From the NCBI GenBank assembly GCA_031277995.1, contig JAITLH010000028.1, forward strand, positions 1-8,683: DNA of 8,683 nucleotides. The letters are read 5' to 3'. Source of the stretch: Deltaproteobacteria bacterium (GTDB taxonomy: Bacteria > Desulfobacterota > Desulfarculia > Adiutricales > Adiutricaceae). The position numbers were made by a program, and so were the translations under genes. This document shows, one piece after another, positions 1 to 5,692 of the stretch. The notes beneath the pieces were generated by a model. It was not told the origin of the DNA. It worked only from the letters and a program-made list of their open reading frames with translations, and searched no databases. Every line of letters starts with the position of its first letter. The stretch's first letter is position 1.

Positions 1-1143
1 GGGGTTCAGTTCCATCCCGAGTCGGTTTTAACCCCCGAGGGCCGCGATCTTTTGGCCAACTTCGTAAACCTAAGTAAGGGCGAGGTTAAGAAAAAGCCAA
101 GCCCGGCCCAAGCGGCCCCAACCGAGACCCCCAAACCCCTGGCCCATGTCTTTGAGGCCCTGGGCCGCGGCCAGGATCTTGACGAAGACATGGCCGAGAG
201 GATCTTTGAGCGCCTCATGGACGGGGAACTAAGCCAAGCCCAGGCCGGGGCCTTACTGATGTCCCTTAGGACCAAGGGGGAAACCCCCGTCGAAGTGGCC
301 GCGGCGGCCAGATCGGTTTTGAACAGGGCCACCCCGGTGAGCCTATTTGCCGGGGAAGCCCTGGACGTCGTCGGGACGGGTGGGGACAACCGCTTTTCCT
401 TTAACTGCTCAACGGCCACCGCCCTAACCGTCGCCGCCCTGGGCCACATGGTTTTAAAGCACGGAAACCGATCGGTTTCCTCCAAATCCGGGAGCGCGGA
501 CGTCTTGGAGCGTTTGGGCTTCGATATCGAGCTTAGCCAGGACGAGCTTAGCCGGAGGCTTAAAAACGAAAAGTTCGTTTTCCTTTACGCCCCCCAGTAT
601 CACCCGGCCTTTAAGCACATCATGCCCGTCAGAAGGGAGCTGGGAGTTAGAACCCTTTTTAACATTTTGGGCCCCTTGGTTAACCCGGCCCGGCCCAGCC
701 ATAGGCTTATCGGCGTTTACCAAAGCGAGCTCTTGGACCTCATGGCCGGGGCCTTGGCCAGGCTCGGCCCCATGACCGCGGCGGTGGTTCACGGGGCCGG
801 CGGTTACGACGAGCTTACTTCCATGGGCCCGGCCCAGGTCCGGCTGATTAAGGATCGAACCATAACCCCCATGACCTTGGATCCGGCCGATTACGGGCTC
901 GAACCCTGCTCGCCCGAAGATCTGACCATTTCCGACCCGCGCCAAGGGGCCGAGGTCTTAAAAAAGCTCCTAAACGGCCAAGGCTCCAAGCCCATGACCG
1001 ACATGCTTATTTTTAACGTTGGCATGGCCTTGTTCCTTTTGAGGGGCGGCCCCATGCCGGATCGGATAACCGAGGCCAGGAAAGCCGTTTTGGCCGGGGT
1101 GGGCGGAAAGCTTTTGCCGGGGGCCGCCAAAACCCTTAACTAA
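1..1143 (+). CDS. trpGD: Anthranilate synthase glutaminase / anthranilate phosphoribosyltransferase fusion, 5' partial
   Basis: The frame is open from base 1. Its first residues, GVQFHPESVLTPEG, are the C-terminal end of a TrpG-type class I glutamine amidotransferase and include the His and Glu (residues 5 and 7 of the fragment) of the Cys-His-Glu triad. A Lys/Pro/Ala linker (about residues 25-46) follows, then a full TrpD domain with no stop and no in-frame ATG near the junction, so this reads as a true fusion. TrpD marks are the PRPP loop GTGGD (residues 125-129, bases 373-387), KHGNRSVSSKSGSAD (about 153-167), MPVRRELGVRTLFNILGPL and the HGAGGYDE region. TrpD transfers phosphoribosyl from PRPP to anthranilate; TrpG feeds ammonia to TrpE, which should lie just upstream outside the window. 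All TrpD motifs look intact. TrpGD fusions are known in enteric bacteria and arose more than once. Confidence in TrpD is very high and in the fusion high; only about 24 TrpG residues are visible. Confidence 0.95.
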   Translation, partial: GVQFHPESVLTPEGRDLLANFVNLSKGEVKKKPSPAQAAPTETPKPLAHVFEALGRGQDLDEDMAERIFERLMDGELSQAQAGALLMSLRTKGETPVEVAAAARSVLNRATPVSLFAGEALDVVGTGGDNRFSFNCSTATALTVAALGHMVLKHGNRSVSSKSGSADVLERLGFDIELSQDELSRRLKNEKFVFLYAPQYHPAFKHIMPVRRELGVRTLFNILGPLVNPARPSHRLIGVYQSELLDLMAGALARLGPMTAAVVHGAGGYDELTSMGPAQVRLIKDRTITPMTLDPADYGLEPCSPEDLTISDPRQGAEVLKKLLNGQGSKPMTDMLIFNVGMALFLLRGGPMPDRITEARKAVLAGVGGKLLPGAAKTLN

Positions 1144-1161
1144 TCGTTTAAGCCAAGCCAA

Positions 1162-1211
1162 GGGCCATGGCCGGGCCATGGCCTTTGGCCAAGGGGAGGG
1201 CCTTTGGCCCT
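1162..1211. repeat. Palindrome cluster in the trpGD-trpC spacer
   Basis: Two head-to-tail copies of GGGCCATGGCC (1162-1172 and 1173-1183), each containing the 10-bp palindrome GGCCATGGCC, are followed by TTGGCCAA (1185-1192). A small hairpin comes next: AGGGCC (1197-1202), loop TTT, GGCCCT (1206-1211). These occupy much of the 119-nt spacer. No T-run follows, so it does not look like a terminator. The role is unknown; it could be RNA structure or a protein-binding site, or simply a product of the GGCC-rich base usage of this genome. Confidence 0.6.
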
Positions 1212-1248
1212 AGGAGGGTTGGCGCCTGGGGCGTTAACGGTATTTTTT

Positions 1249-1253
1249 GGAGG
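1249..1253 (+). promoter_or_regulatory. Ribosome binding site of trpC
   Basis: GGAGG lies 9 nt before the TTG at 1263. It is the strongest Shine-Dalgarno match in the spacer and decides the start in favour of TTG 1263 over the in-frame ATG at 1167, which has no comparable site. Confidence 0.7.
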
Positions 1254-1262
1254 AATCGGATT

Positions 1263-2066
1263 TTGAAATTTTCGACAGACTTAGCCAGATTCGTCGAGGC
1301 CAAGGCGGCCTCGATTAAGGCCTTAAAAAATAGGCGCGAGTGGGTCCAATACCCGGGGCCCAGGCCCGGGTTTGGGGAGGCTTTGGCCCAGGCCAAAAGG
1401 GAGCGGGGGCTGGGTTTTTTGGCCGAATACAAAAGGGCCTCGCCCAGTTTGGGTGACATAAATCTCACCCTGACCCCCCAGGGGGCGGCCGAACATTACC
1501 AAAGGGCCGATTGCCTATCGGTTTTGACGGAAGAAGTATGGTTTAAGGGAAATATCGATTATTTAAGCGCGATGAAGGTTTCGGGAAAACCGCTTTTGAG
1601 GAAAGACTTTATTTTTGACCCGCTGCAGGTGCTGGAAACGGCCCAAACCCCGGCCTCGGCCTTGCTTTTGATGGTAAGGCTTACCCCGGACGAGGTTTTG
1701 TTAAAGGAACTCATGGCCGCGGCCCGGGAAAACGGCCTTGAGGCCTTGGTGGAGGTCTTTGGTTTAAGGGAGCTTGATTTGGCCCGCCGGGTGGGGGCCA
1801 AATTAATCCAGTTCAATTCCCGGGATCTTGGTAGCCTTAAGGTCGATACCGCGAAAATCTTCGCTTTGGCCAAATCGGAGCCGCCCCGGGACGGGGAATT
1901 TTACGTGGCCGCGAGCGGCCTGTCAACGCCCGGGGATCTCGTTTCGGCCGCCCAAAGCGGCTTTGGGGCGGTATTGATCGGCACCAAACTCATGAAAAGC
2001 GCCGATCCCGGCCAAACATTGGGGGGTTTCATTGATTTTTTCGAAGCCGCTTACCAAAAACCCTAG
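1263..2066 (+). CDS. trpC: Indole-3-glycerol phosphate synthase
   Basis: 267 aa from the TTG start, a normal length for a stand-alone TrpC. The enzyme closes the indole ring of CdRP to give indole-3-glycerol phosphate, in the cytoplasm. TIM-barrel motifs appear in order: EYKRASPS (E55, K57), LTEEVWFKG (89-96), PLLRKDFIFD with K114, LVEVF with E164, FNSRDL with N185, and the phosphate site ASG (217-219) plus VLIGTKLM. Compared with the well-studied Sulfolobus enzyme (E51, K53, K110, E159, N180, E210, S211), all expected residues are present except E210: the usual (A/S)ESG reads AASG here, with Ala217 (GCG, 1911-1913). The IG(I/V)N strand is also altered, to IQFN. The frame is otherwise intact, so I call a functional gene with a possible active-site change. 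An in-frame ATG at 1167 would add 32 residues with no family resemblance and is not preferred. Confidence 0.93.
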   Translation: MKFSTDLARFVEAKAASIKALKNRREWVQYPGPRPGFGEALAQAKRERGLGFLAEYKRASPSLGDINLTLTPQGAAEHYQRADCLSVLTEEVWFKGNIDYLSAMKVSGKPLLRKDFIFDPLQVLETAQTPASALLLMVRLTPDEVLLKELMAAARENGLEALVEVFGLRELDLARRVGAKLIQFNSRDLGSLKVDTAKIFALAKSEPPRDGEFYVAASGLSTPGDLVSAAQSGFGAVLIGTKLMKSADPGQTLGGFIDFFEAAYQKP

Positions 2067-2201
2067 ACGCGAGGCCGCCCTTTTGGATTCATTGGGCCTT
2101 TGGGGAAATTCTTTTGGGCGCCAAGGCCCCTTTGGCAAATCCGCTTGACCTATGGGCAAAACGAGGGAACCGAACGTCCGATGAGGGATTATTTATGTTT
2201 T

Positions 2202-2231
2202 TTAGCGTTCGGTTATCGATTGGTATATAAT
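2202..2231 (+). promoter_or_regulatory. Candidate sigma-70-type promoter inside the trp operon
   Basis: A perfect TATAAT -10 box at 2226-2231, embedded in an AT-rich stretch. The best upstream hexamer is TTAGCG (2202-2207, 18-nt spacer), a poor -35 match. If active, it would start near 2238 and give trpF a leader of about 215 nt, allowing trpFBA to be expressed apart from the main operon promoter. This is inference from a sequence match only. Confidence 0.35.
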
Positions 2232-2321
2232 ATGGCACGATCGCGAGCGGGCGCGGTTTTGCCCAAGGCCGTCGTTTTTTCGCGCGTTTTTTTGGCCAAA
2301 AGGGGCGACCCATTTGGCCAA

Positions 2322-2363
2322 GGTTTGGGCGGCCGGTTTGGGCGGCCGGCTTGGGTTTTGGCC
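2322..2363 (+). repeat. 13-bp tandem repeat, two exact copies plus a degenerate third
   Basis: GGTTTGGGCGGCC occurs at 2322-2334 and 2335-2347, followed by a diverged copy (GGCTTGGG...GGCC) to 2363. The repeat lies in non-coding DNA upstream of trpF. No function can be read from it; replication slippage in a low-complexity spacer would explain it. Confidence 0.75.
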
Positions 2364-2393
2364 GGGCGCCCCAATGGCGTTTTTTTGGGGCTG

Positions 2394-2412
2394 GCGGTTT
2401 CTTTTTAACCGC
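2394..2412 (+). other. Small hairpin in the trpF leader
   Basis: GCGGTT (2394-2399), a 7-nt T-rich loop, then AACCGC (2407-2412): a perfect 6-bp stem. It ends 42 nt before the chosen trpF start, with a short T-run (about 2425-2431) downstream. It falls within the Trp-codon-rich stretch that is in frame with trpF. Confidence 0.45.
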
Positions 2413-2454
2413 GTTATTTGGCTTCTTTTTTACTTTCGAATTTGGATGATTCTT

Positions 2455-3072
2455 ATGTCTACGGTTACCAAACCCCTTATCAAAGTTTGCGGTCTCACCA
2501 GGCCGCAGGACGCCACCACGGCCGCCATTTTGGGGGCGGATTTTTGCGGTTTCGTTTTCCATCCCAAAAGCCCCCGGGCCGTGACCCCTTTGCAGGCCGG
2601 GGTTATGGCCACGCCCTATTCAAAAAGGGTGGGGGTGTTTGTCGAAAATAGCCTCCAGGAGACGATTGACATCATGGGCAAGGCCGTTTTGGAGTTTGCC
2701 CAACTCCATGGGGATCACGAACCCGAGTTCGCCCGGTCCCTGGGCCCGGCCAAAGTGATTAAGGTATTCTGGCCGGATCGCCAATCGCCCGAGGAACTTA
2801 CGGCGCTCATGGAAGCTTGGAAAGACCTGGCCGCCTACTTTCTTTTTGACGCCGGGAAGGACGGGGGCGGCTCCGGTAAAAGGATTCAAGGCGCCCTCCC
2901 CAATAGCCCCAAACCCTACTTTTTGGCCGGCGGCCTAACCGACGAATTTATCCATGACCTTTGGCCTTCCCCGGACCCCATGATGGTTGGTTTTGACCTA
3001 AACTCCGGCATAGAAAAGGCCCCGGGCCAAAAGGATATCGAGGCCCTCAAATCCATACTCCCTTGGCGTTAA
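2455..3072 (+). CDS. trpF: Phosphoribosylanthranilate isomerase
   Basis: 205 aa, the normal length. The enzyme isomerises phosphoribosylanthranilate to CdRP by an Amadori rearrangement, between TrpD and TrpC. Motifs: IKVCGLT with the catalytic Cys12, GADFCGFVFHPKSPRAV (28-43), FAQLHGD (81-87), the FDAGKDGGGSG segment with the likely general acid Asp132 (131-141), the phosphate-binding YFLAGGL (155-161) and DLNSGIEKAPGQKD (181-194). All are intact. The start is uncertain: ATG 2455 gives the expected N-terminus a few residues before IKVCGLT; ATG 2446 is also in frame, and neither has a strong Shine-Dalgarno (GGAT at 2444 is the best, 7-8 nt before 2455). A longer in-frame start at ATG 2374 would add 27 residues including four Trp. 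It follows trpC after a 388-nt gap, which contains a possible internal promoter. Confidence 0.94.
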   Translation: MSTVTKPLIKVCGLTRPQDATTAAILGADFCGFVFHPKSPRAVTPLQAGVMATPYSKRVGVFVENSLQETIDIMGKAVLEFAQLHGDHEPEFARSLGPAKVIKVFWPDRQSPEELTALMEAWKDLAAYFLFDAGKDGGGSGKRIQGALPNSPKPYFLAGGLTDEFIHDLWPSPDPMMVGFDLNSGIEKAPGQKDIEALKSILPWR

Positions 3073-3087
3073 GGGCTGGATTTTTTG

Positions 3088-3108
3088 GGGCCGCCGTCGG
3101 GGCGGCCC
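3088..3108. other. Strong GC hairpin just after trpF
   Basis: GGGCCGCC (3088-3095), loop GTCGG, GGCGGCCC (3101-3108): a perfect 8-bp stem, flanked by T6 upstream and AAAA downstream that could lengthen it with a one-base bulge. No T-run directly follows on either strand, so it is not a standard intrinsic terminator. It may protect the 3' end of upstream RNA or act as a pause or processing site. Confidence 0.6.
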
Positions 3109-3194
3109 AAAATAACGGGTCGGGATAATGGGCTTGGTTGTTTTTTTTTAAGCCAAAACTTTTTTAAGTTTTTAAGCGAATTTTTTTTTGTTTG

Positions 3195-3213
3195 GCCAAA
3201 GCCGGGCTTTGGC
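3195..3213. other. Hairpin in the trpF-trpB spacer
   Basis: GCCAAAGC (3195-3202), triloop CGG, GCTTTGGC (3206-3213): a perfect 8-bp stem. It lies 74 nt before the trpB ATG and directly after a series of T-tracts (T9 near 3141-3149, then 3162-3167, then T9 at 3181-3189). The tracts come before the stem rather than after it, so it does not read as a + strand terminator. It could shape the trpB leader. Confidence 0.5.
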
Positions 3214-3272
3214 GGCGCGCGATCCGGAAGGCGGGGCGGCGGCGAGCGCTTGGCCGCTTGGGATACGCGGGA

Positions 3273-3278
3273 AAGGGG
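3273..3278 (+). promoter_or_regulatory. Ribosome binding site of trpB
   Basis: AAGGGG lies 9 nt before ATG 3288. It supports that start over the in-frame upstream TTG at 3192, whose extra residues are Arg-rich and unlike any TrpB N-terminus. Confidence 0.65.
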
Positions 3279-3287
3279 CGATTTTTG

Positions 3288-4457
3288 ATGAAAGCTTATT
3301 TTGGAGAGTTTGGGGGGCGCTACGTTCCGGAGGTCCTCATGCCGCCTTTGGAGGAACTGGAAAGGGCCATGGAACTTATCCTCCCCGGCGAGGCCTTTAA
3401 GGTCGAGTACGCCAATCTTTTGGCCGACTGGGCCGGCCGCCCCACGCCCATGACCTTTTGCCCCCGTCTTTCCGAGTCTTTGGGCCTTGGGGTTTATTTA
3501 AAGCGGGAAGATTTGCTTCACACCGGGTCCCACAAGGTCAATAACACCTTGGGGCAAGCGCTTTTGGCCAAAATGATGGGCAAGGTCGCCTTGGTGGCCG
3601 AGACCGGGGCCGGCCAACACGGGGTGGCCACGGCCGCCGCCGCGGCCAGGCTGGGTTTGGAGGCCATCGTCTTTATGGGGGCCGTGGACGTGGATCGCCA
3701 AAGGCTAAACGTCGAGCGCATGAAACTTTTGGGGGCCCGGGTCGTCCCCGTCCACGACGGCACCAAGACCTTAAAAGACGCCATAAACGAAGCCCTCCGT
3801 TATTGGCTAACCAACCAAGCCACCACCCATTACTGCTTTGGGACGGCGGCCGGTCCCCACCCCTTTCCGACCCTGGTCAGAAATTTTCAGGCCATCATCG
3901 GGACCGAAGCCCGGGGCCAGTTTTTAAGCCAAGTGGGCTCGCTCCCGGATTTCGTCGTGGCCTGCGTCGGGGGCGGCTCAAACTCCATCGGGGCCTTCCA
4001 CGGCTTTTTGTCCGATTTGGAGGTTAACCTCATCGGGGTTGAGGCGGCCGGGACCGGGGAGCCGGGTTGTTACAATAGCGCCCCCATAAACCTGGGTTGG
4101 CCCGGTATCCTCCACGGCCAGTTTTCCATGCTCCTCCAAACCGGCGACGGCCAGATCATGCCTTCCCACAGCGTTTCGGCCGGGCTCGATTACCCCGGGG
4201 TGGGCCCGGAACACGCCTTTTTGGCCAAGCAAGGCCGGGTCAAATACCGCATGGTCAACGACGCCCAAGCCCTTGGGGCTTTTAGGGCCCTAAGCGCCCT
4301 GGAGGGCATAATCCCGGCCCTGGAATCGGCCCACGCCCTGGCCTACGTCCTTAAGGCCAAAGACGAGATGCCCAAAGGCTCCCTGGTGATGGTCAATCTC
4401 TCGGGCCGAGGCGACAAAGACATGGACATTTACCTAAGCCAAAAGGCGCCAGATTAA
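3288..4457 (+). CDS. trpB: Tryptophan synthase beta chain
   Basis: 389 aa, the usual length of the complex-forming TrpB1 type. It condenses indole with L-serine to tryptophan using PLP, paired with TrpA. The N-terminus [12 protein letters not shown] is typical. The Schiff-base Lys83 sits in [13 protein letters not shown] (78-90), the catalytic Glu105 in AETGAGQHG, and the PLP phosphate loop is GGGSN (228-232). Other conserved stretches are [11 protein letters not shown] (184-194), [16 protein letters not shown] (294-309, COMM/monovalent-cation region) and the cofactor-ring site SGRGDKD (372-378). No key residue is missing. Start ATG 3288 is set by AAGGGG 9 nt upstream. It is preceded by a 215-nt spacer after trpF and followed 99 nt later by trpA, the expected partner. 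Confidence 0.97.
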   Translation: MKAYFGEFGGRYVPEVLMPPLEELERAMELILPGEAFKVEYANLLADWAGRPTPMTFCPRLSESLGLGVYLKREDLLHTGSHKVNNTLGQALLAKMMGKVALVAETGAGQHGVATAAAAARLGLEAIVFMGAVDVDRQRLNVERMKLLGARVVPVHDGTKTLKDAINEALRYWLTNQATTHYCFGTAAGPHPFPTLVRNFQAIIGTEARGQFLSQVGSLPDFVVACVGGGSNSIGAFHGFLSDLEVNLIGVEAAGTGEPGCYNSAPINLGWPGILHGQFSMLLQTGDGQIMPSHSVSAGLDYPGVGPEHAFLAKQGRVKYRMVNDAQALGAFRALSALEGIIPALESAHALAYVLKAKDEMPKGSLVMVNLSGRGDKDMDIYLSQKAPD

Positions 4458-4474
4458 GCCCCTCGGCCTTAATC

Positions 4475-4524
4475 CCGGGCTAAAAGCCCCCCGCGGGGTT
4501 TAGGCCAGGTCCGGCTTTTTTTTT
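4475..4524 (+). terminator. Terminator-like structure between trpB and trpA
   Basis: An outer stem CCGGGC (4475-4480) pairs with GTCCGG (4509-4514, one G-U). An inner hairpin, TAAA...CCCC / GGGG...TTTA, lies between (about 4481-4502). One base after the outer stem comes a run of nine T (4516-4524), then AATTTTTT. This fits an intrinsic terminator or attenuator that would lower trpA relative to trpB, although the stem is interrupted. TrpA and TrpB act 1:1, so a full stop here would be odd; partial read-through or RNA processing is more likely. Confidence 0.4.
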
Positions 4525-4543
4525 AATTTTTTGAAATCCCCCC

Positions 4544-4548
4544 AAGGT
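4544..4548 (+). promoter_or_regulatory. Ribosome binding site of trpA
   Basis: AAGGT lies 8 nt before ATG 4557, in the short stretch left after the T-tracts. It supports the ATG start. Confidence 0.55.
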
Positions 4549-4556
4549 AATCGCGC

Positions 4557-5372
4557 ATGAGTGACCAAACGTTGACCCAGGCCATATCGAAGGCCCGCCA
4601 AAAAGGCCGCGTGGCCCTAATTCCCTTTTTAACCGGAGGCTACCCGGACCGGGAGCTTTTTTGGACGGCCTTAACCGAGCTAACGGATTCGGGCGCCGAC
4701 ATTATCGAGATCGGGGTGCCCTTTTCCGATCCCGTGGCCGACGGGCCGGTCGTGGCCGCGGCCAGCCTCAAGGCCCTAGAGCTGGGGGTGGATCTTAAGT
4801 GGATTTTGGAGGGCCTGGCTAGGGCCAAACCCAAAACGCCCTTGGTTTTGATGAGTTACGCCAATCCCCTGGTCCAATACGCTTGGCCCAAAACCGATCC
4901 GGGTTTGGCCTTGGAGACGAGGTTATTTGAGAGTTTGGGCCTTTTGGCCAAGGATGCCCTGGAAGCCGGCGTCTCGGGCTTTATCGTGCCCGACGTCCCC
5001 TTGGAGGAAGCCGGGCCCTTCCAAAAGGCCTTTTCCCAATGCGGTTTGGCCCTGGTCCCCTTGGTGGGCCCCAATACTTCCTTGGAACGCATGGAAAAAT
5101 ACGCCCCCTGGGCTTCGGGTTACGTCTACGTCGTTTCCGTTTTGGGTACCACCGGGGTTAGGGAAGGGCTCCCCCCCGAAACCGTCCAGACCTTGGAGCG
5201 GGCCAAAAAAGCCTTCAAGCTGCCCCTGGCCCTGGGTTTTGGCCTAAGGCACCCCTCGCAACTCCAAGACCTGGGCGCCTCCCCGGACGCGGTCATCATC
5301 GGTAGCGCCCTCCTTAAGCACTTGGCCGAGGGCGGCCGGGCCTCCGAATTTATGGCCCCCTGGCTGGCCTAA
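4557..5372 (+). CDS. trpA: Tryptophan synthase alpha chain
   Basis: 271 aa. It cleaves indole-3-glycerol phosphate to indole and glyceraldehyde-3-phosphate and passes indole to TrpB. Motifs: LIPFLTGGYPD (21-31), IIEIGVPFSDPVADGP (49-64) containing Glu51 and Asp62, which match the catalytic Glu49 and Asp60 of E. coli TrpA, LMSYANPLVQY (98-108), GFIVPDVP (141-148), the mobile loop region YVVSVLGTTGVREG (191-204), ALGFGL (225-230) and VIIGSALLKHL (246-256). All catalytic parts are intact. After NPLVQY, about 17 extra residues (roughly 109-126) appear before the helix that usually follows directly, next to the face that meets TrpB. The start is supported by AAGGT 8 nt upstream. It is the last trp gene; strong hairpins overlap and follow its stop. 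Confidence 0.96.
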   Translation: MSDQTLTQAISKARQKGRVALIPFLTGGYPDRELFWTALTELTDSGADIIEIGVPFSDPVADGPVVAAASLKALELGVDLKWILEGLARAKPKTPLVLMSYANPLVQYAWPKTDPGLALETRLFESLGLLAKDALEAGVSGFIVPDVPLEEAGPFQKAFSQCGLALVPLVGPNTSLERMEKYAPWASGYVYVVSVLGTTGVREGLPPETVQTLERAKKAFKLPLALGFGLRHPSQLQDLGASPDAVIIGSALLKHLAEGGRASEFMAPWLA

Positions 5373-5386
5373 GGCTAGCTTAGGCC
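5366..5386 (+). other. Hairpin overlapping the trpA stop codon
   Basis: GGCCTAAG (5366-5373, containing the TAA stop), loop GCTAG, CTTAGGCC (5379-5386): a perfect 8-bp stem. Its 3' arm shares GGCC (5383-5386) with the longer hairpin that follows, so the two cannot form together. Translation to the stop would disrupt this one. Confidence 0.55.
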
Positions 5387-5428
5387 TAAGGGCCGACCTA
5401 AGGCGGGCCCTTAGGCCAGGGAATTTTT
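5383..5428 (+). terminator. Likely intrinsic terminator of the trp operon
   Basis: GGCCTAAGGGCC (5383-5394) and GGCCCTTAGGCC (5406-5417) form a perfect 12-bp stem with an 11-nt loop. The following T-run is short (T5, 5424-5428) and offset by six bases, so termination may be imperfect. The position, 10 nt after the trpA stop at the end of a clear operon, is what one expects. Confidence 0.6.
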
Positions 5429-5587
5429 GGTAACGTTATTAGAAAATGGACAATATTCAAGCCTAATAGACTATTAGTAAAGCGCGGTTAATCTAGTTTT
5501 AATTTGGGGACCAAACTGACTCCCCAGCTGACCCAAAGTTTGGCTAAGACCTAGGTCAAAGTTAAAATTTTTAGGTTAAATTATTTC

Positions 5588-5616
5588 TTGTTTTTTGCCG
5601 GTTATCGAGTTAAAAT
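5588..5616 (+). promoter_or_regulatory. Candidate sigma-70-type promoter upstream of the SPOR-like gene
   Basis: TTGTTT (5588-5593), a 17-nt spacer, then TAAAAT (5611-5616, five of six bases of TATAAT). Both spacing and -10 are good. A transcript from here would run about 375 nt before the next gene's chosen start, so it would have a long leader or make an RNA of its own. Confidence 0.4.
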
Positions 5617-5652
5617 GTCAATTAAGGTTTGTCAGCTAACCTAAACCGCTAA

Positions 5653-5692
5653 GCCCAGCGAAGCCATCCTAGATTTCGCCTTTAGGCTGGGC
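5653..5692. other. Hairpin in the trpA-SPOR spacer
   Basis: GCCCAGC (5653-5659) pairs with GCTGGGC (5686-5692). Alternatively, GCCCA followed by GCGAA pairs with TTCGC (5675-5679) and TGGGC, giving ten pairs with an 8-nt bulge. No T-run follows. It lies about 40 nt downstream of the promoter-like site, within the predicted transcript. Confidence 0.4.

Larger units (their letters stand above)
2067..2454 (+). other. 388-nt spacer between trpC and trpF, no convincing gene
   Basis: The spacer holds a promoter-like site (2202-2231), T-tracts (around 2274, 2287 and 2380), the palindromes TTTTGGCCAAAA (2290-2301) and TTGGCCAA (2314-2321), a 13-bp tandem repeat (2322-2347) and a short hairpin (2394-2412). 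Frames open across it are low-complexity and resemble no family. The trpF frame stays open upstream to about 2314 and is rich in Trp codons. Such a gap is unusual between these two genes, which are often adjacent or overlapping. Confidence 0.6.

Noticed and set aside
2100..2408. 102-residue + strand frame with several Trp codons in the trpC-trpF gap
   Set aside because: It has a start without a ribosome site and no recognisable fold, and it looks like chance openness in GC-rich DNA. Its Trp density is lower than in the trpF frame.
2089..2562. 157-residue open frame on the minus strand across the trpC-trpF gap
   Set aside because: Low-complexity Lys/Pro-rich translation of T- and GGCC-rich DNA. 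It overlaps trpF antisense and shows no motif.
2067..3287. T-box or other known riboswitch in the trp spacers
   Set aside because: I looked for the T-box antiterminator core and a tRNA-like or TRAP (spaced GAG/TAG) pattern and saw none.
3085..3400. Two short + strand frames in the trpF-trpB spacer and the start of trpB
   Set aside because: They are composed of T-tract and GC-hairpin sequence, overlap trpB in another frame and show no protein features.
2211..5608. GGTTATCGA shared by the trpC-trpF gap (2211-2219) and the post-trpA spacer (5600-5608)
   Set aside because: Nine bases shared twice in 8.7 kb without matching flanks is not strong enough to call a repeat.
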